64,000 nt of DNA from positions 1 to 64,000 of the forward strand of contig NZ_JALXPE010000014.1 in the NCBI RefSeq assembly GCF_025143365.1, written 5' to 3'. How positions within the stretch are numbered: position 1 is the first letter of the stretch; every line of letters begins with the position of its first letter. Under the pieces are notes generated by a model, which saw only the letters and a list, made by a program, of their open reading frames with translations, made no database searches and was not told the origin of the DNA. Source of the DNA: Microbacterium sp. p3-SID336 (GTDB taxonomy: Bacteria > Actinomycetota > Actinomycetes > Actinomycetales > Microbacteriaceae). This document shows, piece by piece, positions 18,341 to 29,725 of this stretch. The translations under genes and the position numbers were made by a program.

Positions 18341-19141
18341 GTGACGCGCCTCTGGACCCCCGGAACCGCTGACGCCGACCTCACGGCCCTCGCGACCACC
18401 CCGCGGCTCGTGGTCGCACTCGACTTCGACGGAACCGCATCGCCGCTCGTGGTCGACCCCATGGCCGCACGGGCGCTGCCGGCCGTGGCCGAGCAGGTGA
18501 CGCGTCTGGCCGCACTCCGCGACACCGTGGTGGCGTACGTGTCCGGGCGCAGCATGCACGACCTCCGCGAGATCACCGAGCACACGGACGACTCGGTCAT
18601 CGCACTGGCCGGGTCGCACGGCGCGCAGTACTGGTTCCCCGGCGAGGGGGCGGCGGATGCCCCCGGTGACGCCACGGAGGACGGCGCGCGGGAGGAGCTG
18701 TGGGCCGCCGCACGGCCGATCATCGACCGCTACGAAGGCGCGGAGCTGGAGCCCAAGACGTTCGGCATGGGCGTGCACACCCGCCGCGCCGACCGGGAGA
18801 CCGAGGAGCGTGTCTTCGCCGAGATCGACGCCCTGGTGGCCGAGCGCTTCCCGCACTGGCGTCGGCGCTCCGGCCACCGCGTGCTGGAATTCTCGTCGCG
18901 AGCCGAGGGCAAGGACGCCGCGATGACGGCGCTTCGGGAGCGGTTCGACGCGACCGGGATCCTGTTCGCCGGCGACGATGTCACAGACGAGGACGCGATG
19001 CGCGCGCTGCGGCCCGGCGATCTCGGCGTGCGCGTGGGCCCTGGGGAGAGCGCTGCGACTCTCCGGGTTGATTCGCCGGAGCAGGTCGCCGCTCTGCTGA
19101 AGACACTGGCGGACGAGCGGGTCGTGGCGTTCGGGGGCTGA
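18341..19141 (+). CDS. otsB: Trehalose-6-phosphate phosphatase
   Basis: A 266-residue HAD-superfamily phosphatase. Motif I is LDFDGTASPL with the nucleophile Asp28 and general acid/base Asp30. The TPP signature SGRSMHDL, AGSHGAQYW and the motif IV segment FAGDDVTDEDAM (about 209) follow. It removes phosphate from the OtsA product. It uses a GTG start and sits in an operon directly after otsA. Confidence 0.94.
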   Translation: MTRLWTPGTADADLTALATTPRLVVALDFDGTASPLVVDPMAARALPAVAEQVTRLAALRDTVVAYVSGRSMHDLREITEHTDDSVIALAGSHGAQYWFPGEGAADAPGDATEDGAREELWAAARPIIDRYEGAELEPKTFGMGVHTRRADRETEERVFAEIDALVAERFPHWRRRSGHRVLEFSSRAEGKDAAMTALRERFDATGILFAGDDVTDEDAMRALRPGDLGVRVGPGESAATLRVDSPEQVAALLKTLADERVVAFGG

Positions 19142-19328
19142 ATCGACGGATTCGCCGAGCGCGCCGCTTCTGTTCTGGTATAGCGGTGCGCCAGCCGTGG
19201 GCACCCCATTTTCACGCTCACAGCGCGTCGCTCCGTCCTGTTCTTTTCTGTTTCTCTTCTCTCGCAGAGCCCTGGAGGTGAGGGTGTGCGCCTGAGCGGG
19301 CGCGGTCTGCAGTATCGAAGGGAAATTC

Positions 19329-20393
19329 GTGTTTTCTGTATCCATCAACGACCGAAGAAGTTCGCGCGCCTGGCGTCGGGGGGTGGTCCGATCCCTCGCC
19401 GCTCTCGCGGTGGCCGCTGCTGTCCTCGGAGGATCGAGCCCCGCGCTGGCAGAGACGGTCACGCCGTCGAGCTGTGGCCCTCAGGGCAAGCTCGCGCCTT
19501 CGTGCGGTGCCCTGTGGGGGGTGTACACGACCGAGGGGGCCACACTCACCACTGCCGTCACCGACCTCGAGGCGAAGGTCGGACGCCGCTTCGACATCAC
19601 GTTGCGGTACCACGACTTCTCGAACCACATCCACCAGGGGCTGTTCCCCGACAGCGCCGAGCAGGAGCTGGGGCGCACGCGCACGCTGCTCTTCGCCTGG
19701 CAGTCGCGGGTGTCCGACACCAACACGAACATCCCGTGGTGGAAGGTGGCCGGAGGCGCGATGGACGGCTTCATCGATGCGGCAGCCGACCGTGTGAAGG
19801 CGTACGGGCAGCAGGTGATGATCGCGTTCGACCCGGAGTTCGACGCCGACAACAACCGCGACAAGGGGACCACGGCGGACTACGCACGGGCGTACCGCCG
19901 CGTGCACGATCGGTTCGCGGCGAAGGGCGTCAGCAACGTCACCTGGCTGTGGGTCTCGACCGGCTACCTCGGCGCGGGAAACGACGCGCGCATCATGGCC
20001 GGGTACCCCGGGAACGCGTACGTGGACTGGGTCGGGTTCGACCCGTACAACTTCTACACCTGCAACGGCACCGCCTGGACGAGCTTCGAGAACAAGGTCG
20101 CCTCGCGATCCCAGTTCTTCATCGATCAGGGCCTCGGCAGCAAGCCGCAGATCCTCTCCGAGTACGGCACCTCGTACAACGCGGCGAACACCACCCTGTC
20201 TACGAGCTGGCACCGGGAGATCCCCGCGGCACTGCGTCAGCATCCGCAGATCAAGGCGGTCGTCCGCTTCAACGCCGGCGGCGCGCTGGGGACGGGGCAG
20301 CAGTGCCAGCTGCAGCTGAACAACGGTCCCGGAATGCTCACCTCGTTTCGGGATGCGGGCCTCGACCCCTACGTGAACACGCGCCAGGGATGA
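19329..20393 (+). CDS. Secreted GH26-like glycoside hydrolase
   Basis: A 354-residue exported protein. The signal peptide spans residues 1 to about 41: an Arg-rich n-region (RRSSRAWRRGVVR), the hydrophobic SLAALAVAAAVLGG and cleavage after ALA. The mature part resembles GH26 beta-mannanase-type TIM barrels: VMIAFDPEFD with the probable acid/base Glu170, WLWVSTGY, VDWVGFDPYN and PQILSEYGTS with the probable nucleophile Glu278. It likely cuts an extracellular polysaccharide; the exact substrate cannot be assigned. It is monocistronic and ends at a strong terminator. Confidence 0.78.
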   Translation: MFSVSINDRRSSRAWRRGVVRSLAALAVAAAVLGGSSPALAETVTPSSCGPQGKLAPSCGALWGVYTTEGATLTTAVTDLEAKVGRRFDITLRYHDFSNHIHQGLFPDSAEQELGRTRTLLFAWQSRVSDTNTNIPWWKVAGGAMDGFIDAAADRVKAYGQQVMIAFDPEFDADNNRDKGTTADYARAYRRVHDRFAAKGVSNVTWLWVSTGYLGAGNDARIMAGYPGNAYVDWVGFDPYNFYTCNGTAWTSFENKVASRSQFFIDQGLGSKPQILSEYGTSYNAANTTLSTSWHREIPAALRQHPQIKAVVRFNAGGALGTGQQCQLQLNNGPGMLTSFRDAGLDPYVNTRQG

Positions 20394-20405
20394 GCCTCTG
20401 AGCCG

Positions 20406-20450
20406 GAAGCGCGGCGATCGTCGACTCCCCACAACAGATCGCCGCGCTTC
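20406..20450 (+). terminator. Hairpin terminator after GH26-like gene
   Basis: A perfect 14-bp stem (GAAGCGCGGCGATC / GATCGCCGCGCTTC) with a 17-base loop begins 12 bp after the stop. There is no T tract, which is common in actinobacteria. Confidence 0.75.
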
Positions 20451-20500
20451 TGGCGGTGGCCGCGGACGAAGCGGTCGCCGCGCAGGAATAGACTCTCGTC

Positions 20501-22219
20501 ATGTCCTCGCATGATCCCTCCTCCCGCGCGCCCATCGACATCAAGCCCCGCAGCCGCGTCGTCACCGACGGCATCGAGGCGACGACCTCCCGCGGCATGC
20601 TCCGTGCCGTCGGCATGGGCGACGCCGACTGGGACAAGCCGCAGATCGGCATCGCGTCGAGCTGGAACGAGATCACGCCCTGCAACCTGAGCCTGGACCG
20701 GCTCGCGCAGGGGGCGAAGGAGGGCGTGCACTCGGGAGGCGGCTACCCGCTGCAGTTCGGCACGATCTCCGTCTCGGACGGCATCTCGATGGGCCACGAA
20801 GGCATGCACTTCTCGCTGGTGTCGCGCGAGGTCATCGCGGACTCCGTGGAGACGGTCATGATGGCCGAGCGCCTGGACGGCTCGGTGCTCCTCGCCGGCT
20901 GCGACAAGTCCATCCCCGGCATGCTCATGGCCAGCGCGCGCCTGGACCTGTCGAGTGTGTTCCTGTACGCGGGATCCATCGCCCCCGGCTGGGTGAAGCT
21001 CTCGGACGGGACCGAGAAGGACGTCACCATCATCGACTCGTTCGAGGCCGTCGGCGCCTGCCGCGCCGGGCTGATGAGCGAGGAGGACCTCAAGCGCATC
21101 GAGTGCGCGATCGCACCCGGAGAGGGCGCATGCGGCGGCATGTACACCGCGAACACCATGGCGTCGGTCGCCGAGGCACTGGGCCTGAGCCTGCCGGGCT
21201 CCGCGGCTCCGCCCGCCGCCGACCGGCGCCGCGACTACTTCGCCCACCGCTCCGGCGAGGCCGTCGTGAACCTGCTTCGTCAGGGCATCACCACCCGTGA
21301 CATCCTCACCAAGGAGGCCTTCGAGAACGCGATCGCCCTGGCGATGGCGCTCGGCGGCTCCACCAACGTCGTGCTGCATCTGCTCGCGATCGCCCGCGAG
21401 GCCGAAGTCGACCTGAGCCTGCACGACTTCAACCGCATCGGCGACCGGGTGCCGCACGTGGCCGACATGAAGCCGTTCGGGAAGTATGTGATGAACGACG
21501 TCGACCGGCACGGCGGGATCCCCGTGATCATGAAGGCGATGCTCGACGAGGGGCTGCTGCACGGCGACGCCCTGACCGTGACGGGGAAGACCCTGGCGGA
21601 GAACCTCGCCGAACTCGACCCGCAGCCGATCGACGGCGAGGTCATCCACACGTTCGACAACCCGATCCACGCGACCGGCGGCCTCACGATCCTGCACGGC
21701 TCGATGGCCCCGGAAGGCGCCGTCGTCAAGACCGCCGGCTTCGATGCCGCCGTGTTCGAGGGGCCTGCCCGGGTGTTCGAGCGCGAGCGCGCCGCCATGG
21801 ACGCGGTCGCTGAGGGCACGATCGAGCCCGGCACTGTGATCGTCATCCGCTACGAGGGCCCCAAGGGCGGACCGGGCATGCGCGAGATGCTCGCGATCAC
21901 CGCCGCCATCAAGGGCGCTGGGCTCGGAAAAGATGTACTACTCTTGACGGACGGACGATTCTCAGGCGGCACAACCGGCCTGTGCATCGGCCACATAGCA
22001 CCCGAAGCGGTGGACGCAGGTCCCATCGCCTTCGTGCGCGATGGTGATCTGATACGGGTCGATATCGCAGCTCGCTCTCTCGATCTACTCGTCGACGAGG
22101 CGGAGCTCGCCTCCCGCCGTTCCGGCTGGGAGCCCCTTCCCCCGCGCTATACCCGAGGCGTTCTTGCCAAGTATTCGCGCCTCGTGCGGTCCGCCGCCGA
22201 GGGAGCGACCACCGGCTAA
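20501..22219 (+). CDS. ilvD: Dihydroxy-acid dehydratase
   Basis: A 572-residue enzyme of valine, leucine and isoleucine synthesis that dehydrates 2,3-dihydroxy acids using an Fe-S cluster. The conserved cysteines are Cys61 (ITPCNLSLD), Cys134 (AGCDKSIPG) and Cys211 ([13 protein letters not shown]). The C-terminal active-site block is [14 protein letters not shown]. From about 21925 to 22200 the codons change sharply to types rare elsewhere in the gene (AAA, GTA, CTA, TTG, TCA, ATA), although the protein remains typical. It precedes ilvB by 51 bp. Confidence 0.96.
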   Translation: MSSHDPSSRAPIDIKPRSRVVTDGIEATTSRGMLRAVGMGDADWDKPQIGIASSWNEITPCNLSLDRLAQGAKEGVHSGGGYPLQFGTISVSDGISMGHEGMHFSLVSREVIADSVETVMMAERLDGSVLLAGCDKSIPGMLMASARLDLSSVFLYAGSIAPGWVKLSDGTEKDVTIIDSFEAVGACRAGLMSEEDLKRIECAIAPGEGACGGMYTANTMASVAEALGLSLPGSAAPPAADRRRDYFAHRSGEAVVNLLRQGITTRDILTKEAFENAIALAMALGGSTNVVLHLLAIAREAEVDLSLHDFNRIGDRVPHVADMKPFGKYVMNDVDRHGGIPVIMKAMLDEGLLHGDALTVTGKTLAENLAELDPQPIDGEVIHTFDNPIHATGGLTILHGSMAPEGAVVKTAGFDAAVFEGPARVFERERAAMDAVAEGTIEPGTVIVIRYEGPKGGPGMREMLAITAAIKGAGLGKDVLLLTDGRFSGGTTGLCIGHIAPEAVDAGPIAFVRDGDLIRVDIAARSLDLLVDEAELASRRSGWEPLPPRYTRGVLAKYSRLVRSAAEGATTG

Positions 22220-22220
22220 C

Positions 22221-22240
22221 CCGGATGCACAGGCATCCGG
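22221..22240 (+). promoter_or_regulatory. Hairpin between ilvD and ilvB
   Basis: A perfect 8-bp stem with a 4-base loop: CCGGATGC-ACAG-GCATCCGG. It starts one base after the ilvD stop and ends 30 bp before the ilvB ATG. No U tract follows, so it may be a processing or partial attenuation element rather than a full terminator. Confidence 0.5.
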
Positions 22241-22270
22241 CGTCCTCTCCAGTTCACCAGAAGGAATGTC

Positions 22271-24070
22271 ATGACTGCTGACACCGTCTCGGCCGTGCCG
22301 AGGCCGCCCGCCCGTCCATCCGCGCCGGAGATCACCGGTGCCGAGGCCGTCGTCCGCTCGCTCGAGCTGCTCGGCGTGACGGATGTCTTCGGCCTTCCCG
22401 GCGGCGCGATCCTCCCTGTCTACGACCCGCTGATGGACGCGTCGCAGCTGCGGCACATCCTGGTGCGGCACGAGCAGGGCGCCGGGCACGCGGCCGAGGG
22501 CTACGCGTCGGCGTCCGGCAAGGTCGGCGTCTGCATCGCGACCTCGGGTCCCGGTGCGACGAACCTCGTCACCGCGATCGCGGACGCCTACATGGACTCG
22601 GTGCCGCTGCTCGCGATCACCGGCCAGGTGTTCTCGACGCTGATGGGGACCGACGCGTTCCAGGAGGCCGACATCGTGGGGATCACGATGCCGATCACGA
22701 AGCACTCCTTCCTGGTGAAGGACGCCGCGGACATCCCCGGCGCGATCGCCGCGGCCTACGAGATCGCCGGCACCGGCCGCCCCGGCCCGGTGCTTGTCGA
22801 CATCACGAAGGACGCGCAGCAGGCCGTAGCGCCGTTCGTGTGGCCGCCCAAGATCGACCTGCCGGGCTACCGTCCTGTGACCAAGGCGCACGGCAAGCAG
22901 ATCCAGGCCGCGGCCGCCCTGCTCGCCGAGGCCAAGAAGCCGGTGCTGTACGTCGGGGGCGGCGTGATCCGCGGCCGCGCGTCGGCGGAGCTGCTCGAGC
23001 TGGCGGAGTCGACGGGCGCGCCCGTGGTGACGACGCTCATGGCGCGCGGCGCCTTCCCGGACTCGCACCCGCAGCACCTCGGCATGCCCGGCATGCACGG
23101 CACGGTGCCTGCGGTCCTCGCGCTGCAGGAGGCCGACCTCATCGTGTCGCTCGGTGCGCGGTTCGACGACCGCGTGACCGGCAAGGCCGCGCTGTTCGCA
23201 CCGCACGCGAAGGTCGTGCACGTCGACATCGACCCCGCGGAGATCTCGAAGATCCGCACCGCGGACGTCCCGATCGTGGGCGACGTGCGCGACGTGCTGA
23301 TCGACCTCGACGCGGCGTTCCGCGGAGCCACGGGAGCCGCCAAGCCGGACATCGAGGAGTGGTGGTCCTACCTGGATGGTCTCCGCAACGAGTTCCCGCT
23401 GGGCTACGCGCCCACGACGGACGGTCTGCTGGCGCCGCAGTACGTCATCCAGCGCATCGGCGAGCTGACCGGTCCCGAGGGCATCTTCGCCTCCGGTGTC
23501 GGGCAGCACCAGATGTGGGCGGCGCAGTTCATCGCCTACGAGCGCCCCAACGCGTGGCTGAACTCCGGGGGAGCGGGCACGATGGGCTACTCGGTTCCGG
23601 CCGCCATGGGAGCCAAGGTCGCCGAGCCCGAGCGCCAGGTCTGGGCGATCGACGGCGACGGATGCTTCCAGATGACCAACCAGGAGCTCGCGACCTGTGC
23701 GATCAACAACATCCCGATCAAGGTCGCGATCATCAACAACTCCTCGCTGGGCATGGTGCGGCAGTGGCAGACGCTGTTCTATGACGGCCGGCACTCGAAC
23801 ACCGACCTGAACACCGGGCACGGCACCGTGCGCATCCCCGACTTCGTGAAGCTCGCCGAGGCGTACGGCTGCCTCGCGATCCGCGTGGAGAAGGAGGAGG
23901 AGGTCGACGCGGCCATCCAGCTCGCGCTCGACACCAACGACCGCCCGGTGGTGATCGACTTCGTGGTGAGCGCCGACTCGATGGTGTGGCCGATGGTCCC
24001 GCAGGGAGTCAGCAACAGCTACGTCCAGTACGCGCGCGACCACGCGCCCGCCTTCGATGAGGAGGACTGA
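22271..24070 (+). CDS. ilvB: Acetolactate synthase large subunit
   Basis: A 599-residue ThDP- and FAD-dependent enzyme condensing pyruvate (or pyruvate and 2-ketobutyrate). The catalytic Glu68 lies in [15 protein letters not shown]. The ThDP-Mg motif begins at GDG 462-464 ([15 protein letters not shown]) and ends in the NN pair. SLGMVRQWQ closes the active site. ATG with AGAAGGAATGTC upstream. ilvN follows after 3 bases, forming the holoenzyme operon with ilvC downstream. Confidence 0.96.
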   Translation: MTADTVSAVPRPPARPSAPEITGAEAVVRSLELLGVTDVFGLPGGAILPVYDPLMDASQLRHILVRHEQGAGHAAEGYASASGKVGVCIATSGPGATNLVTAIADAYMDSVPLLAITGQVFSTLMGTDAFQEADIVGITMPITKHSFLVKDAADIPGAIAAAYEIAGTGRPGPVLVDITKDAQQAVAPFVWPPKIDLPGYRPVTKAHGKQIQAAAALLAEAKKPVLYVGGGVIRGRASAELLELAESTGAPVVTTLMARGAFPDSHPQHLGMPGMHGTVPAVLALQEADLIVSLGARFDDRVTGKAALFAPHAKVVHVDIDPAEISKIRTADVPIVGDVRDVLIDLDAAFRGATGAAKPDIEEWWSYLDGLRNEFPLGYAPTTDGLLAPQYVIQRIGELTGPEGIFASGVGQHQMWAAQFIAYERPNAWLNSGGAGTMGYSVPAAMGAKVAEPERQVWAIDGDGCFQMTNQELATCAINNIPIKVAIINNSSLGMVRQWQTLFYDGRHSNTDLNTGHGTVRIPDFVKLAEAYGCLAIRVEKEEEVDAAIQLALDTNDRPVVIDFVVSADSMVWPMVPQGVSNSYVQYARDHAPAFDEED

Positions 24071-24073
24071 GCC

Positions 24074-25688
<1,615 letters not shown>

Positions 25689-25702
25689 GTTCGATTCTCG
25701 AA

Positions 25703-25734
25703 AGAACGGGTGCCCCCACGGGGGTGCCCGTTCT
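25703..25734 (+). terminator. Hairpin terminator after ilvC
   Basis: A stem of about 14 bp with two G-U pairs (AGAACGGGUGCCCC pairing with GGGGUGCCCGUUCU) and a loop of about 4 bases, 14 bp after the ilvC stop. It separates the ilv operon from the fucosidase gene. Confidence 0.75.
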
Positions 25735-25760
25735 CGCGTTTCCGGCTACCTCCTGCCTTA

Positions 25761-25772
25761 AACATCCGATGT
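25761..25772. promoter_or_regulatory. ROK-repressor operator candidate 1
   Basis: AACATCCGATGT: 5-bp arms ACATC/GATGT around one central base. Read on the opposite strand it matches the palindrome at 28308-28320. It lies 19 bp upstream of the GH29 start codon, where a bound repressor would block the promoter or ribosome access. Confidence 0.6.
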
Positions 25773-25790
25773 CTGTGTCAGGATGGACAC

Positions 25791-27056
25791 ATGCGACAGG
25801 AATGGTTTGACCACGCCCGCTTCGGGCTGTTCGTGCACTTCGGGCTCTACAGCGGCGCCGCGCGGCACGAGTGGGTGCAGAACTACGAACGCCTCACCGC
25901 CGAGGACTACCGGCAGTACTTCGACAACTTCGACCCGGACCTCTTCGATGCCGCGGCCCTCGCCCGGACGGCCAAGGAGACCGGCATGGGCTACGTCGTG
26001 CTCACCACCAAGCACCACGACGGCTTCTGCCTGTGGGACTCCGCGCTCACCGACTACACGTCGGTCGCCGCCGTGGGGCGCGACCTGGTGCGCGAGTACG
26101 TCGAGGCGCTCCGCGCCGAGGGGCTCAAAGTGGGGCTGTACCACTCGGTCATCGACTGGCACCACCCCGACTTCACGGTCGACTGGAACCACCCGCGCCG
26201 GGACGACGAGAACGCGCACGCGCTGAATGAGGGCCGGGACATGTCGCGGTACCGCGCCTATCTGCACGGGCAGGTGCGCGAGCTGCTCACCGCGTACGGC
26301 GACATCGACTACCTGTTCTTCGACTTCACCTATCCGGAGGAGAAGGACGGGTGGGCCGGCAAGGGCCCGCAGGACTGGGACGCGGAGGCGCTCCTGGCGC
26401 TGTGCCGTGAGCTGCAGCCGGACATGCTCGTGAACGATCGGCTGGGGATCCCCGCCGACTTCGTGACGCCAGAGCAGTATCAGCCGACGGCGCCGATCCT
26501 CCGCGACGGCGTCCCGTTGGTATGGGAGGCGTGCCAGACCCTGAACGGCTCGTGGGGATACCACCGGGACAACACGGACCAGAAGTCGCCGGCACTGCTG
26601 GTGCAGATGCTCGTGGACTCGGTGTCGATGGACGGCAACATGCTCCTCAACATCGGGCCGGACGGCCGCGGGGCGATTGCGCCGCGGGACGCCGCCTCCC
26701 TCGCGGAGATCGGGGAGTGGATGCGGCTGCATGAGCGCGCGGTCGTCGGGGCCGGGCACGCGCCCTTCACTCCGCCGCGCGAGGGCGTCTACACGCTGCG
26801 CGGCGACCGCCTGTACCTGAGCCTGTTCAGCTGGCCGCTCGGGTTCGTGCACCTGCCGGGGCTCGCGGGCAGGGTGTCGTACGCGAGACTGCTGAACGAC
26901 GGCTCCTGGCTGAAGACCAGCGTGTCCGATCCCGAGCAGCAGGCGGACCTGATGACGCCCGCCGGGGAAGCCGAGGGCACTCTCACCGTGCACCTGCCGG
27001 TGCGCCGCCCCGACGTGCTGATGCCTGTCATCGAGCTCAGGCTGACCGCGGAGTGA
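25791..27056 (+). CDS. Alpha-L-fucosidase, GH29 (copy 1)
   Basis: A 421-residue intracellular glycosidase without a signal peptide. GH29 features are RFGLFVHFGLYS (about 9-20), the substrate-contacting TTKHHDGFCLW (about 75), the nucleophile region DYLFFDFTYP, and LVDSVSMDGNMLLNIGPDGRG. It would release L-fucose (or a related 6-deoxyhexose) from imported fucosides. A ROK-type operator lies directly upstream, and the converging gene encodes the ROK regulator. A second GH29 gene is at 34112. Confidence 0.9.
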   Translation: MRQEWFDHARFGLFVHFGLYSGAARHEWVQNYERLTAEDYRQYFDNFDPDLFDAAALARTAKETGMGYVVLTTKHHDGFCLWDSALTDYTSVAAVGRDLVREYVEALRAEGLKVGLYHSVIDWHHPDFTVDWNHPRRDDENAHALNEGRDMSRYRAYLHGQVRELLTAYGDIDYLFFDFTYPEEKDGWAGKGPQDWDAEALLALCRELQPDMLVNDRLGIPADFVTPEQYQPTAPILRDGVPLVWEACQTLNGSWGYHRDNTDQKSPALLVQMLVDSVSMDGNMLLNIGPDGRGAIAPRDAASLAEIGEWMRLHERAVVGAGHAPFTPPREGVYTLRGDRLYLSLFSWPLGFVHLPGLAGRVSYARLLNDGSWLKTSVSDPEQQADLMTPAGEAEGTLTVHLPVRRPDVLMPVIELRLTAE

Positions 27057-27072
27057 CAGCGGTGGCGTCGGC

Positions 27073-28224
27073 TCAGGCCGGCGCCACCGGGATCTCCATG
27101 CCCTCCAGGGCGAGTCGAGCGGCGCCGTGCAGGATCGCGTCGGCACCGGTGCGCGCCGCCTCGATGCGCAGACGCTGTGTCGCCAGCGGATGACACGCCT
27201 CGTAGACACGGCTCCGCACCGCTGCGATGAAGGGCTCGGACGCGCTCATGCTCCCGGTCAGGAACACGGCGTGCGGGTTGAAGAAGTTCACGACGCCCGA
27301 CAGTGCCTGACCGAGGTGGGTGCCCGCCGTGCGCACCAGGGTCGTCGCGAGCGGATCGGCGTCGCGCGCCAGGGTGAGCACGTCGCCGGTGGTGCGGACC
27401 TCGTCGTTGCCGCGCTCGCGCATCTGCCGCACGAGGCTGGCGCCGCTGGCCACCGTCTCCAGGCATCCGGTGTTGCCGCAGGAGCAGGGGATGTCGCCAC
27501 TGCCGTCGATGCGCGTGTGGGTGATGTCTCCCGCGGCGGCGGTGGCGCCACGGTGCACGTGTCCGTCCACGATGATGCCGCTGCCGATCGCGGTCCCCGC
27601 CTTGACGGTGATGCTGTGCTGCGCGTGGCCGAGCTGCTCCCGGTGCTCGCCGAGAGCGGCGAGGTTGGCGTCGTTGTCCACCGCGACGGGGACGCCGTAG
27701 CGTGCGGTCAGGTGCTCCCCGACGCGGAAACCCGGCCACCCCGGCATGCGCGAGGGCTGATCGACCGAGCCGGTGGTGATGTCGACCGGACCGGGAAGGC
27801 TCACACCGATCGCGTGGATGCGGGTGTCGGCGACATGGCGGTCGAACACCTCCGCGACGCGCGCGAGGGTGGCCTCCGGCCCCTCGGCCACGTCGATCGC
27901 GAGCGTCTCGCTGTCGAGCAGCGCGCCGCTGAGGTCGTGCCGTCCGACGCGGGCATGGCGTCCGCCGAGATCAGCCGTGAGCACGACGCCGTCCGCGGCG
28001 ATCTGCAGCACTCGCGGACGACGCCCGCCGCGCGAGGTGCCGGCGCCCGCCTCCTGCAGCACGCCCGCGTCGATCAGGGACTGGACGCGGAGGCCGACCG
28101 TGGACGCGGCGACGCCGAGGGCGGCGGCCAGTTCCGAGCGGGAGCGCGCCTGCCCGCGGGCGACGAGGTCGAGGATGCGCCGCGTGTGCGGGTCGTCGAC
28201 GGGAGTGTCGGCGGGGTTCGTCAT
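27073..28224 (-). CDS. ROK family transcriptional repressor
   Basis: A 383-residue regulator of the NagC/XylR (ROK) type. The N-terminal winged helix is at about 10-75 (ARSRSELAAALGVAASTVGL). A sugar-kinase-like ROK domain follows, with VLTADLGGRHARVG and the zinc motif PCSCGNTGCLE (about residue 250). Its gene lies between the fucosidase and the ABC importer, and inverted repeats of one sequence precede both. It probably represses both in the absence of a sugar ligand. Confidence 0.9.
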   Translation of the reverse strand: MTNPADTPVDDPHTRRILDLVARGQARSRSELAAALGVAASTVGLRVQSLIDAGVLQEAGAGTSRGGRRPRVLQIAADGVVLTADLGGRHARVGRHDLSGALLDSETLAIDVAEGPEATLARVAEVFDRHVADTRIHAIGVSLPGPVDITTGSVDQPSRMPGWPGFRVGEHLTARYGVPVAVDNDANLAALGEHREQLGHAQHSITVKAGTAIGSGIIVDGHVHRGATAAAGDITHTRIDGSGDIPCSCGNTGCLETVASGASLVRQMRERGNDEVRTTGDVLTLARDADPLATTLVRTAGTHLGQALSGVVNFFNPHAVFLTGSMSASEPFIAAVRSRVYEACHPLATQRLRIEAARTGADAILHGAARLALEGMEIPVAPA

Positions 28225-28307
28225 GGGAGCCCTTCGTCTCGGAGCATCGTCAGCGTAGCGGGGGAGCAGCCTGTTTCGGGGAGATGACGGAACATCACCT
28301 CCCGATA

Positions 28308-28320
28308 AACATCGGATGTT
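28308..28320. promoter_or_regulatory. ROK-repressor operator candidate 2
   Basis: AACATCGGATGTT: a perfect 6-bp inverted repeat around a single central base. It lies 14 bp upstream of the -35 box of the ABC importer promoter and 83 bp upstream of the divergent ROK gene start. It matches the site at 25761-25772. Confidence 0.65.
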
Positions 28321-28334
28321 CAGCTTGCGGCGCC

Positions 28335-28363
28335 TTGCGAACTATGAAAGCCTCACTTTATAC
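28335..28363 (+). promoter_or_regulatory. Sigma-A-type promoter for the ABC importer operon
   Basis: TTGCGA (28335-28340) and TTATAC (28358-28363) with 17-bp spacing, 60 bp upstream of the binding-protein ATG. The surrounding DNA is unusually A/T-rich for this genome. Confidence 0.5.
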
Positions 28364-28423
28364 GAAATCCTACTAGGTTAATTCGACCCGCGAAATAACC
28401 TTTCCCTTCTCAGGAGGCATTCA

Positions 28424-29683
28424 ATGAAGAAGTTGCGTGTGGGGGCTGTCGCCGCTGTCACCGGCGTCGCGGTGGCGATGACCGGCTGCGCGAGCACCGG
28501 CGGTTCCGAAGGCTCCGGTGACGGCGACACCATCGTCGTCGACATGTGGGCGGGCAGCGAGTCCGACGTGGACGCGCTCGAGGCGCAGATCGAGTTCGCC
28601 CAGGAGCAGAACCCCGACATCACCATCAAGCTGCAGACGTCGCCGTGGAGCGACTTCTTCACCAAGCTGACCACCAACATGGCCAGCGGCAACATGGCGT
28701 GCATCACCGGCATGAGCGGCGCCCAGCTGGGCGGCTACACGGGCGGCTTCCGTGAGCTCAGCGACGAGGATCTGAAGACGGCCGGCATCGACTGGTCGGA
28801 GTTCAACCCCAGCGCCGACGGCATCCTCAGCTTCGAGGGCAAGGTCTACGGCGTGCCGTTCGACGTGGCCACCATGCTCGTCTACTACAACCAGGACCTG
28901 CTGACCGCCGGCGGCGCCGCCACCCCGGAGATCGGCTGGACGTTCGACGACTTCGAGACCATCGCCGCCGACGCCACGAAGGACGGCAAGTACGGCTTCG
29001 GCATGGGAATGGGCGGGTACCAGTGGATGTCGATGCCCATCGCCTACTCCGCCACGCAGCCGGCCTCCGAGGACGGCACGCTCCACATCGACGACGAGGC
29101 GTTCGTCGACGCGGCCACCTGGTACGCGGGCCTGGTCACGGACAAGAAGGTCGCGGCACCGGTCGCCTCCGCCTCCGACACCGGCTGGGGCGAGAACCAG
29201 TACACGGGTGCGAACGCGGCCATGGCCGTCGACGGCACCTGGAACGCCGTCAGCTACCTGAACAACGAGTCCGGGTTCGCCGCCGGCATGGCGCCGCTGC
29301 CCGCGGGCGTCGACGGCAACCCCGGCCCGATCCTCGGCTCCGGCTACGGCATCGCCGAGAACTGCAAGAACCCGGAGGCCGCGCTCAAGGTGCTCGGCTC
29401 GCTGGTGGGTGAGGACGCGCAGGACTACATCGCATCGTCCGGCCGCTCGTACCCCGCGCGCACCTCCTCGCAGCCGCTGTACTTCGAGTCGATCGACGAG
29501 CAGTACCGCGACCAGGTGCAGTCCGTGTTCGAGGCGGCCTTCGCCGACACGGTGCCGCTGTACATGACCAAGAGCTGGCAGAAGCTCGACAGCTACATCC
29601 AGCCCAACCTCGTCAGCGTCTACAACGGCCAGATGACGATGGAGGAGCTGCTGTCGAACGCCCAGGCGCAGTTCGGCGAGTGA
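28424..29683 (+). CDS. ABC sugar transporter substrate-binding lipoprotein
   Basis: A 419-residue family 1 (carbohydrate) solute-binding protein. The lipoprotein signal is [20 protein letters not shown] followed by the lipid-modified Cys (MTGC, about residue 22). Typical features are VVDMWAGSE, then [20 protein letters not shown] and [13 protein letters not shown] with AGGAGGCATTCA upstream. It feeds the two permeases that follow; the glycoside context suggests fucosides or fucose-containing oligosaccharides as ligand. Confidence 0.92.
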   Translation: MKKLRVGAVAAVTGVAVAMTGCASTGGSEGSGDGDTIVVDMWAGSESDVDALEAQIEFAQEQNPDITIKLQTSPWSDFFTKLTTNMASGNMACITGMSGAQLGGYTGGFRELSDEDLKTAGIDWSEFNPSADGILSFEGKVYGVPFDVATMLVYYNQDLLTAGGAATPEIGWTFDDFETIAADATKDGKYGFGMGMGGYQWMSMPIAYSATQPASEDGTLHIDDEAFVDAATWYAGLVTDKKVAAPVASASDTGWGENQYTGANAAMAVDGTWNAVSYLNNESGFAAGMAPLPAGVDGNPGPILGSGYGIAENCKNPEAALKVLGSLVGEDAQDYIASSGRSYPARTSSQPLYFESIDEQYRDQVQSVFEAAFADTVPLYMTKSWQKLDSYIQPNLVSVYNGQMTMEELLSNAQAQFGE

Positions 29684-29725
29684 GTCGGATCCGGCCACCG
29701 CAGCAGTAACACAGAAAGACAAGAG

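Noticed and set aside
21944..21972. A promoter starting with TTGACG inside ilvD
   Set aside because: No acceptable -10 box lies 16-18 bp downstream. The codon shift is reported without claiming a promoter.
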